Assembly (NCBI RefSeq): GCF_002893625.1
Contig: NZ_PKMZ01000009.1
Location: 62,001 to 126,000, forward strand
Reading direction: 5' to 3'
Length of the DNA: 64,000 nt
DNA from: Mangrovicella endophytica
GTDB taxonomy: Bacteria > Pseudomonadota > Alphaproteobacteria > Rhizobiales > Rhizobiaceae
Shown here in pieces: positions 39,193-49,988 of this stretch. Position 1 is the stretch's first letter. Every line of letters starts with the position of its first letter. The notes under the pieces were generated by a model. The model was not told the origin of the DNA, did not search any database, and was given only the letters and a program-made list of their open reading frames with translations. Both the position numbers and the translations under genes were made by a program.

Positions 39193-40128
39193 ATGGATGG
39201 CCTTCTCAGCACCTCCTTCCTGGCCGCGCTCCTGTTCGGCGCGGTGACGGCGGCGATCCCGCTGCTGCTCGCGGGGCTCGGCGAGCAGATGTCGGAAAAG
39301 GCCGGCGTCCTCAATATCGGCATCGAGGGCATGATGATCGCCGGCGCCTATCTCGGCTTCGTCGGCGCCTACTATTCGGAATCCTTCTGGCTCGGCTTCC
39401 TCGCCGGTGCCGCCGGCGGCGTGGCCGTGGCCGCGCTGATGGCGCTCCTGTGCGTACGCATCGGGCTCAACCAGATCGTCATCGGCATCGCCCTGACGCT
39501 CGGGCTGGAGGGGCTGACGGCGCTGCTGCACCACTTCCAGTTCTCCCGCAGTTATCCCCGCCTGCCGGCGGCCGCCGTGACGCCGATCCCGCTCCTGTCC
39601 GATATTCCGGTGCTGGGCCCGGCGCTGTTCCGCCATCACCTGATCGTCTACCTCGCCGTCGCGGCGGTCTGGGTGATGATCTGGGTCTACCGGCGCACGC
39701 AGCTCGGCCTGAACCTGCAGGCAGCCGGCGACAAGCCGGCGGCGCTCGACGTCGCGGGCATCGACGTCGTGCGCACGCGCACGGCAGCCGTCCTCTTCAC
39801 CGGTGCCATGGCGGGCCTCGGTGGCGCCTATCTCGCCAATGTCGGAGCAGGCCTGTTCATCCCCTTCATCACCAACGGGGCCGGCTTCCTCGGCATCGTG
39901 CTGGCGATGCTCGCCCGGGGCCGGCCCCTGTGGGTGCTGGCCGGCGCGCTGATCTTCGGCGGCTGCCTGTCCGTGACGACGGCCGCGCAGGTGGCCGGCG
40001 TCAACATCCCGACCGACCTCATCCAGATGCTGCCGTTCCTGGCGGTTATGGCGATGCTCGTCCTGTTCGGACGGCGCGCCAGCCTGCCGGCGGCGCTTGG
40101 CATTCCCTACGAGCGCGGTGCGCGCTGA
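39193..40128 (+). CDS. ABC transporter permease 2 (nucleoside/BMP-type)
   Basis: A 311-residue second permease of the BPD_transp_2 family. It shows LLAGLGEQMSEKAGVLNIGIEGMM near the N-terminus, the classic motif of the smaller nucleoside-type permease, and TQLGLNLQAAGDKPAALDVAGID in the coupling region. It starts 3 bp after permease 1 and is followed 21 bp later by the 4-pyridoxolactonase gene, which ties this importer to vitamin B6 catabolism. Confidence 0.92.
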   Translation: MDGLLSTSFLAALLFGAVTAAIPLLLAGLGEQMSEKAGVLNIGIEGMMIAGAYLGFVGAYYSESFWLGFLAGAAGGVAVAALMALLCVRIGLNQIVIGIALTLGLEGLTALLHHFQFSRSYPRLPAAAVTPIPLLSDIPVLGPALFRHHLIVYLAVAAVWVMIWVYRRTQLGLNLQAAGDKPAALDVAGIDVVRTRTAAVLFTGAMAGLGGAYLANVGAGLFIPFITNGAGFLGIVLAMLARGRPLWVLAGALIFGGCLSVTTAAQVAGVNIPTDLIQMLPFLAVMAMLVLFGRRASLPAALGIPYERGAR

Positions 40129-40956
<828 letters not shown>

Positions 40957-40966
40957 GGACTCGGCC

Positions 40967-42918
<1,952 letters not shown>

Positions 42919-42955
42919 GATTCCCAAGGAGCCGCGCGGTTCCGCCTCTCGCATC

Positions 42956-42985
42956 GATCATCCCGCCGCTCGGGGCGGGATGATC
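42956..42985 (+). terminator. Strong hairpin closing the B6 locus
   Basis: A perfect 12-bp inverted repeat (GATCATCCCGCC / GGCGGGATGATC) with a 6-base loop, 38 bp after the last B6 gene and 146 bp before the end of the convergent hydantoinase gene. The bases after it are only moderately T-rich. It may act for both converging transcripts. Confidence 0.75.
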
Positions 42986-43130
42986 GGCACATCCTTTCCT
43001 CCAGCGGACGCGACGATCTGCAGGGTCCTCCGTACGCGGCCGAAGTCATCCGGATCGCGAGTCCTGACGCTGTCGGGCTCAATACCCTCTGGTTGCCCGG
43101 CGCGACGAGACGGTCCAGGCGATATTCGGA

Positions 43131-44540
43131 TCAGGGATACGCCGATGCGGCAAGCGCCGAGCGGCTGCGGGGCACGTAGCGTCCCTCTCCCTTCGCGCCG
43201 ATAAGCTCACCCTCCCGCACCATCACTTTGCCGCCGACGATCACGGTCTCAGGCCAGCCGGTGATCTCGGTGCCCTCATAGGGGCTGTAGTCGGCACCGT
43301 CGTGAAGGTCGGCATGGCGGATGGTCCGCTTCGCCTCCGGGTTCCAAATGGCGATGTCGGCATCCATGCCGATCGCGATCGAACCTTTGCGTTCCAAGCC
43401 ATAGGTGCGCGCATGGTTGGTCGCGGTCAGTGCAACGAAGCGGGACAGGTCGATCCGCCCCTTCGCCACGCCCTCCGAGAACAGGATCGGCAGGCGCGTC
43501 TCGACGCCGGGAATGCCGTTTGGGATATGCCGGAAGCTCGTCCGGCCCCTGGGGTTCAGCTTACCGGCCGGATCGTCGTAGCGGAAGGGGCAGTGATCGG
43601 AGGAGAAGAGGTCGAAGACGCCGGTCTCGATGCCGCGCCAGCAGGCCTCTTGCTCGGCTTCGTCGCGGGGCGGCGGCGAGCAGACGAATTTCGCGCCCTC
43701 CCAGTCCATGCCGTCGAGGTCCTTGGCTGTCAGCATCAGATATTGCGGACAGGTCTCGCCGACGACCTTCTGGCCCCGGGCTCTTGCCGACGCAATCTCC
43801 GCCATCGCCGCGCCGTTCGAGACATGGACGATGACGATCGGCACCTCGGTGATCTCCGCCAGCGACAGCGCACGGTGGGTCGCCTCGCGCTCCACCGCGA
43901 CCGGGCGGGTGGTGGCGTGGGCTTTCGGGCGGACCTCTCCCTCGGCCTCTTGCCGGCCGATCAGGTAGCGGATCGCGTCCTCGTTCTCGCAGTGGACCAT
44001 CACGAGCGCGCCGGTCCGGCGCGCCGTGTCCATGGTCGCGAGGATCTCAGCATCGTTCAACCGCAAGCCCTCATAGGTCATGAAGACCTTGAAGGACGTG
44101 TAGCCGTCCGCCACCAGCGCCGGCAGCTCCTGACCGAGCACGGCCTGAGTCGGATCGGACACGATCAGATGGAAGGAATGGTCGGTATAGCACTGGCCCT
44201 CGGCGAGGGCGTGATAGTCCTGCAAGGCCGCGCGCAGGCTCTGGCCCTTCGCTTGCAGGCAGAAGGGCAGAACCGTGGTGTTGCCGCCGAAAAGCGCCGA
44301 TCGCGTGCCGGACTCGAAATCGTCGGCCATGACGATGCCGTCGCCGGAGGGCTGCGAGATGTGGACGTGGCTGTCGATCCCGCCGGGCAAGACCAGCCGG
44401 CCGGTCGCGTCGATGACCTCCGCCGCCTCGAGGCCGAGGCCGATCTGCGCGATCGTGCCATCCCTGATGCCGACATCGGCGCGATAAACGTCGGCGGCGG
44501 TCGCGACCGTCCCGCCGCGGATCACCAGATCGAGTGTCAA
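43131..44540 (-). CDS. Dihydropyrimidinase / D-hydantoinase family hydrolase
   Basis: A 469-residue cyclic amidase expected to open a dihydropyrimidine or hydantoin ring using two metals. The full ligand set is visible: His58 and His60 in SHVHISQP, the carboxylated Lys151 in GYTSFKVFM, His183 in MVHCEN, His239 in VHVSNG and Asp315 in SSDHCPF. The start is taken as the TTG that overlaps the aminotransferase stop as TTGA; no ATG in the right position exists and the frame upstream is aminotransferase shadow. No carbamoylase gene is adjacent; the M20 enzyme encoded at 58580 is the nearest candidate. Confidence 0.88.
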   Translation of the reverse strand: MTLDLVIRGGTVATAADVYRADVGIRDGTIAQIGLGLEAAEVIDATGRLVLPGGIDSHVHISQPSGDGIVMADDFESGTRSALFGGNTTVLPFCLQAKGQSLRAALQDYHALAEGQCYTDHSFHLIVSDPTQAVLGQELPALVADGYTSFKVFMTYEGLRLNDAEILATMDTARRTGALVMVHCENEDAIRYLIGRQEAEGEVRPKAHATTRPVAVEREATHRALSLAEITEVPIVIVHVSNGAAMAEIASARARGQKVVGETCPQYLMLTAKDLDGMDWEGAKFVCSPPPRDEAEQEACWRGIETGVFDLFSSDHCPFRYDDPAGKLNPRGRTSFRHIPNGIPGVETRLPILFSEGVAKGRIDLSRFVALTATNHARTYGLERKGSIAIGMDADIAIWNPEAKRTIRHADLHDGADYSPYEGTEITGWPETVIVGGKVMVREGELIGAKGEGRYVPRSRSALAASAYP

Positions 44541-45754
44541 AGCGCCGGCTCCAACGCGGCGATCAGGCGATCCACCTCCTCGACGGTGTTGTAGTGGATC
44601 ATGGATACGCGCACGACGCCGTCCTGCGGCAGGAGGCCGTGCTCCTCGACGAGGCGCCTTGCATAGAAGTCGCCATAGCGGATGCCGACCATCGCCTTGT
44701 CCGCGCCCTCCACGACCCGCTTGGAGCTGTCCTGCCCGACCGTGAAGGAGACGGTAGACACGCGGTCCTCCAGCGCCGTCGAGGTGCGCCCGATGACACG
44801 CACCGAGTTGCGCGAGGTGAGAAACTCCATCAGCCGCGCGGTGACGACGCGCTCCTGCTCGGCGATGCCGGCAAAGCCGGCTTCGATTGCCGACCGGCCG
44901 GCGGAGGCGCCGGAGCGCGTGCCCAGTTCCTCGACATACTCCACGGCGCCGATCGAGCCCCAGGCGCATTCGTAGTTGATGTTGCCGGGCTCCAGCTTGT
45001 GCGGCACTCGGCTCTTGTCGAAGAAGTAGTGGTAGATGTTGTCGAGCGATTCCAGCTTGTCGCGCCGACCGTACATCACAGCATGGTGCGGCCCGAACAC
45101 CTTGTAGACGCTGAAGACGTAGTAGTCGGCGCCGAGCGCCCTCACGTCGATCGCCCGGTGCGGGGCATAGGCCACCGCATCGACAACCAGCTCGGCGCCG
45201 GCCGCATGCGCGATATCGGCGATCTCGGCGATCGGATTGATCGTCCCGAGGATGTTCGAGGCATGCGTGACGCAGACGAGCTTCGTGCGCTCGCTCATCA
45301 GAGCGCGAAGGTCGGCGAGATCAAGCTCGAACGTTTCGGGATTGCAGCGCCACCACTTGATCTTCACGCCACGCGCTTCGTGCTTCAGCCACGGCCCGAT
45401 ATTGGCCTCGTGGTCGACATTGGTCAGTACGATCTCGTCGCCCGGCTGCAGGCGTCCCGTCATCGCCTCCGACAGGAAGCGGATGAGGATCGTGGTGCTC
45501 GCACCTTCGACGATCTCGCCGGGATCGCAGTTCATGAAACGGGCAAAGGCACCGCGCGATGCGGACACGCGCTCGAGCGAACGCTGGCTCGGCGCGTAGC
45601 TCGCCCCGGTCTGCACGTTGGACGTCAGCAGATAGTCGGACACGCGGTCGGCCACGCGCGCCAGCACCTGGCTGCCGCCGGCATTGTCCATGTAGGCCCA
45701 TTCGCCGCCAAGGGCGGGGAACTGGGAGCGGACGAAGTCGAGATCGAGAGACAT
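44537..45754 (-). CDS. Class V aminotransferase / cysteine-desulfurase-like protein
   Basis: A 405-residue PLP enzyme. MDNAGGSQVL near the N-terminus, TNVDHEANIGPWL, cofactor-site Asp192 in VVDAVAYAPH and Schiff-base Lys218 in FSVYKVFGPHH are typical of the cysteine desulfurase/isopenicillin epimerase-like branch of the class V family. The reaction could be desulfuration, epimerisation or transamination and is not readable from the sequence. Its stop overlaps the hydantoinase start, and an amino-acid-type permease gene lies 26 bp upstream, so all are one operon. Confidence 0.82.
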   Translation of the reverse strand: MSLDLDFVRSQFPALGGEWAYMDNAGGSQVLARVADRVSDYLLTSNVQTGASYAPSQRSLERVSASRGAFARFMNCDPGEIVEGASTTILIRFLSEAMTGRLQPGDEIVLTNVDHEANIGPWLKHEARGVKIKWWRCNPETFELDLADLRALMSERTKLVCVTHASNILGTINPIAEIADIAHAAGAELVVDAVAYAPHRAIDVRALGADYYVFSVYKVFGPHHAVMYGRRDKLESLDNIYHYFFDKSRVPHKLEPGNINYECAWGSIGAVEYVEELGTRSGASAGRSAIEAGFAGIAEQERVVTARLMEFLTSRNSVRVIGRTSTALEDRVSTVSFTVGQDSSKRVVEGADKAMVGIRYGDFYARRLVEEHGLLPQDGVVRVSMIHYNTVEEVDRLIAALEPAL

Positions 45755-45780
45755 GGGGGAACTTTCTTGCAGAAGCGGCG

Positions 45781-46455
45781 TCAGCGCGCGGCGCGACGGG
45801 CGTGACGCGTCTCATAGTGCGCGACGAGGCGCACCAGCGGCAGGAGGATGAGGAGATAGAGGATGGCCGCGCCGATCAGCGGCGTCGGATTGGCGGCGAG
45901 CGCCTGGGCCTGCGTCGCCTGTTTCAGGAGGTCCGGCAGGGCCACCACGGAGGCGAGCGCGGTATCCTTCATGACGTTGATCGAGTTGTTGGTGAGCGGC
46001 GGAATGACGACCCGGATCGCCTGAGGCAGGATCACGCGCCGCATGCGCTGGTAGGAATGCAGGCCGAGCGCATCGGCGGCCTCGAACTGGCCGCGCGGGA
46101 TCGCTTCGATGCCGGCGCGAAAGATCTCTGCCGCATAGGCGGTCGAAACGGTGGACAGGGCGAATACGGCCGCCGCGAAGGGCGAGAAGCGGATGCCGAG
46201 AAACGGCAGCGCATAATAGACCACCACCAGCCAGACCAGCACCGGCAGCGCCCGGAATACATCGATATAGGCGATCGCAAGAGCCCGGAACGCGCTGGCC
46301 GCGTAGAGCCTCACCATCGCCAGAGCCAGGCCGCCGATCAGCCCCAGCACGATCGACAGGAGGCCGAGCAGGACCGTGCGGCCGAGGCCCTGCAGAAGCA
46401 GCGGGTAGTAGCGGACGAGGACGTCGACGTTGAAGAAGGTTTCAACGATACCCAT
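45781..46455 (-). CDS. Polar amino acid ABC transporter permease
   Basis: A 224-residue His/Glu/Gln/Arg-type permease with about five membrane helices. The N-terminal half has GLGRTVLLGLLSIVLG and YIDVFRALPVLVWLVVVYY; the EAA coupling loop is AADALGLHSYQRMRRVILPQAIR. Only one permease gene is present, so it would act as a homodimer. No ATPase gene is nearby; the ATPase must come from elsewhere in the genome. It lies downstream of the matching binding-protein gene, separated by a strong hairpin. Confidence 0.88.
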   Translation of the reverse strand: MGIVETFFNVDVLVRYYPLLLQGLGRTVLLGLLSIVLGLIGGLALAMVRLYAASAFRALAIAYIDVFRALPVLVWLVVVYYALPFLGIRFSPFAAAVFALSTVSTAYAAEIFRAGIEAIPRGQFEAADALGLHSYQRMRRVILPQAIRVVIPPLTNNSINVMKDTALASVVALPDLLKQATQAQALAANPTPLIGAAILYLLILLPLVRLVAHYETRHARRAAR

Positions 46456-46476
46456 GCTGATCCTTCAGCTTTGAGC

Positions 46477-46499
46477 GCCGCCGGCTGTACGCCGGCGGC
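46477..46499 (-). other. Intercistronic hairpin after the amino-acid binding-protein gene
   Basis: A perfect 9-bp inverted repeat (GCCGCCGGC / GCCGGCGGC) with a 5-base loop between the binding-protein stop and the permease start. It is the same arrangement as the hairpin at 36495-36519 and probably stabilises the binding-protein message. Confidence 0.65.
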
Positions 46500-46512
46500 A
46501 GTGCGGTGAGGC

Positions 46513-47298
46513 TCAGAGCTTCGGCATCTCGGCTTCGGTCGCCGTCGAGGTCGAGGCATCGGGCTTGGTGCCGAACCACTTCTCGTGAAGCTGCTGGACG
46601 AAGCCTTCCTTCTTCAGCGTGGAGATCGCCTTCGTCGTCTCGGTCGCCAGCGGCGAATCCTTGGCGAACATGACCGAATACTGCTCGCCGGTCTTGATGC
46701 GCTCCACCACGGCGAATTGCGGCTTGTCCTTGATGTAGTAGGCGACGGCCGGGATGTCGGAGATGTAGCCGTCGATGCCGCCATTGCCGAGATCGAGCAT
46801 GGCCGGCGCCAAGCCTTCGAAGCGGCGGATTTCGCCGATGCCGTACTCCTTCTGGTGCTCGGTGGCCCACATGTCGCCGGTGGACCCGGTGTCGACGCCG
46901 ACCGTCTTGCCGCCGAGGCCCTTCAGCCCATCGATGCCGGAGGATTTCAGCACCGACAGCGATTGGTCGCTGTCATAGTAGGGCTGCGCGAAGGACACCG
47001 ACTCCAGCCGCTTCTTGGTGATGGTGATCGAGGACACCGCCGCGTCGATGCGGCCGGACTGAACGGCCGAGAACAGGCCGTTGAAGGGGATGTTCTCGAA
47101 GCTGACGTCGTCATAGCCCATGCGCTTGGCGACTTCCTGGACGAGCTCGACCTCGAAGCCGACGGTCTCGCCCGCCTCGTTCTGGAACTCCCAGGGAACG
47201 TTCCCGATGTTGGCTCCAACAGTCAGCGTCTTGGCGCTGGCGGGGCTGGCGATAGCGACGGCGGCCAGCGCAATGGCGGCAAATGTCCTGCGGATCAT
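46513..47298 (-). CDS. Polar amino acid ABC transporter substrate-binding protein
   Basis: A 261-residue periplasmic binding protein of family 3. The Sec signal MIRRTFAAIALAAVAIASPASA precedes KTLTVGANIG. Ligand-pocket stretches are VPWEFQNEAGETVGFEVELV, SGRIDAAVSSITIT and TVGVDTGSTGDMWA. AAGGAG seven bases upstream fixes the ATG at 47298; the longer open frame runs into the control region. The ligand is probably an amino acid or an amino-acid-like catabolite of this block. The gene heads a minus-strand operon with permease, aminotransferase and hydantoinase. Confidence 0.9.
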   Translation of the reverse strand: MIRRTFAAIALAAVAIASPASAKTLTVGANIGNVPWEFQNEAGETVGFEVELVQEVAKRMGYDDVSFENIPFNGLFSAVQSGRIDAAVSSITITKKRLESVSFAQPYYDSDQSLSVLKSSGIDGLKGLGGKTVGVDTGSTGDMWATEHQKEYGIGEIRRFEGLAPAMLDLGNGGIDGYISDIPAVAYYIKDKPQFAVVERIKTGEQYSVMFAKDSPLATETTKAISTLKKEGFVQQLHEKWFGTKPDASTSTATEAEMPKL

Positions 47299-47378
47299 GG
47301 CAACTCCTTTTCCAGCGACGGTGAGAGAGCATCCGCTTAATTCATGTGCGCCGATGCTCAACAATTTGGCAGTAATTC

Positions 47379-47420
47379 TGCATGCACTTTCATGAGCAGA
47401 CTGCACGGAGAATTGCGTGC
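47379..47420. promoter_or_regulatory. Candidate GntR operator region upstream of the binding-protein gene
   Basis: The palindrome TGCATGCA (47379-47386) and a nearby ATTGCGTGC (47412-47420) resemble the ATTGCATGC repeats found in the divergent region of the neighbouring gntR gene. Together they suggest a shared operator for the local GntR regulator. Confidence 0.4.
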
Positions 47421-47437
47421 TGCGCAAGCGGAAAGAT

Positions 47438-48190
47438 TTATCCGCTTGACTGGGCATTCGCCTTGGAGCGCAGCCGGGGCTTCGGCGGCTGATGACCGGA
47501 GGCGGCATGGTCCACCTCGGCATAGGGCGCCAGCACCTCCATCAGATCGCCCCGCGCAGGGGCGACCTTCAGGAAGGCGCGATCCGCGACCTGGTCGAGA
47601 TGGTGAGCCATCAGGGACGCCGCCGCATCTCCATCTCCCGCTGCCAGTGCCTCGATGACCGAGCGGTGCTCGGAGATGGCGCATTCGGAGGAATGCGGCC
47701 GGCCGAAGGTGGCGAGCGACAGGCTGGAGCGATAGGCGATTTCGCGGACATAGCGGGTCAGCGTCGGCTTGCCCGTCATCTCCGCCAGCTTCACATGAAA
47801 CTCGGTCGCAAGCCGGATGGAGTTCGCTGCCGGCCCACCATGCGCCTTCTCCTCGTCTGCGAGATGCGCCCTTAGCTCCTGGAGCTGCGCGACCGTCAGC
47901 CTGCCGCAAAGCGCCCGCACCACGAGGCGCTCCAGCTCGCGGCGGATGTCGAACTCGTCGCGCGCCTCGTCGAAGGACGGTGTTGCAACCACTGCGATCC
48001 GGTTGCGGCGAAGCTCGACAAGCCCTTCCGACGCGAGTTGCCCAAGCGCATGCCGGGCGATCGTACGACTGACGCCGAACCGTTCCCCCAACGTGTCTTC
48101 CGGCAGCTTATCGCCCGGTGCGAGAGCCTGTTCGAGGATCGCCCGGCGGATGGCACGGCAAATGACTGCCGCACGGTTGGATGCCTCCAT
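47438..48190 (-). CDS. GntR-family (FCD) transcriptional regulator
   Basis: A 250-residue regulator with an N-terminal winged helix (AICRAIRRAILEQ-type helix, LGERFGVSRTIARHALGQLASEGLV) and an FCD effector domain (FDIRRELERLVVRALCG, ATEFHVKLAEMTG, SEHRSVIEALAAGD). Met at 48190 is preferred; the frame also opens at an ATG eight codons upstream (48214). It is divergent from the gamma-glutamyltransferase gene and in line with the binding-protein operon, so it probably controls both from operators carrying TGCATGC. Confidence 0.85.
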   Translation of the reverse strand: MEASNRAAVICRAIRRAILEQALAPGDKLPEDTLGERFGVSRTIARHALGQLASEGLVELRRNRIAVVATPSFDEARDEFDIRRELERLVVRALCGRLTVAQLQELRAHLADEEKAHGGPAANSIRLATEFHVKLAEMTGKPTLTRYVREIAYRSSLSLATFGRPHSSECAISEHRSVIEALAAGDGDAAASLMAHHLDQVADRAFLKVAPARGDLMEVLAPYAEVDHAASGHQPPKPRLRSKANAQSSG

Positions 48191-48278
48191 GCTCAATGGC
48201 TGCCCTCGAAACAAATGTCAGTGTCTGCCGGAATATAGCAGCTTCGCGACGGCGGCTTCAAAGCCTGTCGAGAGCCAA

Positions 48279-48310
48279 ATTGCATGCAGTTGAGCTAGGT
48301 GATTGCATGC
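48279..48310. promoter_or_regulatory. Paired ATTGCATGC repeats, candidate GntR operator
   Basis: ATTGCATGC is repeated exactly at 48279-48287 and 48302-48310, with start points 23 bp apart (about two helical turns). It lies in the divergent region between gntR and the gamma-glutamyltransferase gene, and each copy contains the palindrome GCATGC. Confidence 0.5.
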
Positions 48311-48386
48311 TAGGAGCGCTGCCGCGAAGCTCAGGGTTACGTCCGGCGCAGGGCGAAGGCGGCACGGGATTTGCTTGCGGCCGTGC

Positions 48387-49988
48387 ATGAGCGCCTTCCA
48401 AATTCATCCTGGTTCAGCCGGAACGTCGAAGTCACGGCCGGCCACAGCCATGGTGACGAGCCCGCACCGGCTGGCAAGCGAAGCCGGGCTGCGCATCCTG
48501 ATGCGCGGCGGCAATGCGATCGAGGCAGCCGTCGCGGCCAGCGCGGCGCTGTCGGTGGTCTATCCGCATTTCTGCGGCCTCGGCGGCGACGGAGTCTGGA
48601 TGCTGGCGGACCGGGCCGGGCGTTCGACCTGCCTCCTCGGCATCGGGCAAGCCGCCGCAAGGCTTCCGGGTGACGATCCCATTCCGGTTCGAGGCCCACT
48701 GTCGGCGTTGACGAGCGCCGGCCTGGTCGCTTCCTGGGATGCGGCCTTGAAGCACTCACGCCGCCTCTGGGGCGGGTGCGAAGACCTGGGGATCCTCCTC
48801 GAAGATGCCATCGAACTCGCCGGCGCAGGCTTCCCGGCGTCGCCCTCGCAGCGGTTCTGGCTCGGCTTCCGCAGCGCCGATCACGAGAGCTGGCCAGGTT
48901 TTCAGGCGCACTTCGCAGGCGGCGGAGAGCAGTTCCGCCAGCCGCGGCTGGCCGAGAGCCTGCGCGCCATCGCGGAGGGCGGAGCGCGCACGTTCTACGA
49001 AGGCGAACTCGCCGCCCGCATTGCGCGGGGACTGGCGGATGCCGGCTCGACGCTGACGCTCACCGATCTCGCGGCGACGCAAACGCGCGAGGCTGCGCCG
49101 ATCCGCATGCCTTATCGCGGAATGACGCTTCTCGCGCCGCCGCCGCCGACGCAGGGGGCGACGACCCTCGCCATCATGGGCATTCTCGAACACCTGCATC
49201 TGACGGGGCTCGACGGCCGCGGCGCGGACGTCCTGCACCTCTGTGTCGAGGCGGTGAAGCAGGCCTTTCTCGATCGCCACCTCATCGCCGATCCGGATTT
49301 CGCCGCCGTCCCACTGGATTGGATGCTGGACGCCGACCACCTCGCCGCGAAGGCGGCCGCGATCGATCCAGGCGCGGCGCTGCCCTGGCCGCACGTGATG
49401 CGGACGGGCGACACCGCCTTCATCGGAGTGGTGGATCGCGAGGGACGCTCAGTCGCGCTGCTGCAGAGCCTTTATTACGACTGGGGCAGCGGTGTCGTCG
49501 CGGGCGACACCGGTATTCTCTGGCAGAACCGCGGCGCCGCGTTCGACCGCAGCGTCGACGGGCCGAACAGGCTGCAGCCGGGCAAACGGCCCTTCTACAC
49601 CCTCAATCCCGGCATTGCGCTGCGTGGCGGCATGCCCGCCCTCGTCTACGGCACGCAAGGGGCAGACGGCCAGCCGCAGACGCTGGCCCTTCTGCTCGCC
49701 CGGCTGATCGATCTCGGCCTTTCGCCTGCCGACGCGCTCGCCGCGCCGCGCTTCCTGCTCGGGCGCACCTTTTCCGACGCGCGCGACACGCTGAAGCTCG
49801 AAGCCTCCGCCGGCGAGGCCACCTTTGCCGAACTCGCTCGCCGCGGGCACGAGGTTTCCGCCATACCCGCACTCAGCCCGCTGGCGGGACAGGCGGGCGT
49901 GATTGCGATCGACGCCGAGGGAGGCGTCACCGGCGCGCACGATCCGCGCAGCGACGGCTGCGCGCTCGGGCTGGGAGATCGGACTTGA
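48387..49988 (+). CDS. Gamma-glutamyltransferase family protein
   Basis: A 533-residue Ntn-hydrolase that would self-cleave before the catalytic Thr, around residue 343 in GDTAFIGVVD, into large and small subunits. Family stretches are SPHRLASEAGLRILMRGGNAIEAAVA, GLGGDGVWML and the C-terminal PLAGQAGVIAI. No signal peptide is evident, so it may act in the cytoplasm on an imported gamma-glutamyl or other amide substrate rather than on periplasmic glutathione. The ATG of MSAFQIHPG is taken as start; 28 codons upstream are open. Its stop overlaps the TTG start of the next gene. Confidence 0.83.
   Translation: MSAFQIHPGSAGTSKSRPATAMVTSPHRLASEAGLRILMRGGNAIEAAVAASAALSVVYPHFCGLGGDGVWMLADRAGRSTCLLGIGQAAARLPGDDPIPVRGPLSALTSAGLVASWDAALKHSRRLWGGCEDLGILLEDAIELAGAGFPASPSQRFWLGFRSADHESWPGFQAHFAGGGEQFRQPRLAESLRAIAEGGARTFYEGELAARIARGLADAGSTLTLTDLAATQTREAAPIRMPYRGMTLLAPPPPTQGATTLAIMGILEHLHLTGLDGRGADVLHLCVEAVKQAFLDRHLIADPDFAAVPLDWMLDADHLAAKAAAIDPGAALPWPHVMRTGDTAFIGVVDREGRSVALLQSLYYDWGSGVVAGDTGILWQNRGAAFDRSVDGPNRLQPGKRPFYTLNPGIALRGGMPALVYGTQGADGQPQTLALLLARLIDLGLSPADALAAPRFLLGRTFSDARDTLKLEASAGEATFAELARRGHEVSAIPALSPLAGQAGVIAIDAEGGVTGAHDPRSDGCALGLGDRT

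Noticed and set aside
42919-43130. A possible short gene between the B6 locus and the hydantoinase gene
   Set aside because: The only open frame there has no ribosome-binding site or recognisable content and spans the strong hairpin.
47425-47448. An 8-bp hairpin (CAAGCGGA/TCCGCTTG) at the end of the GntR gene as a terminator
   Set aside because: It overlaps the stop codon and is not followed by a T-run on the minus strand, so support is too weak to list as a terminator.
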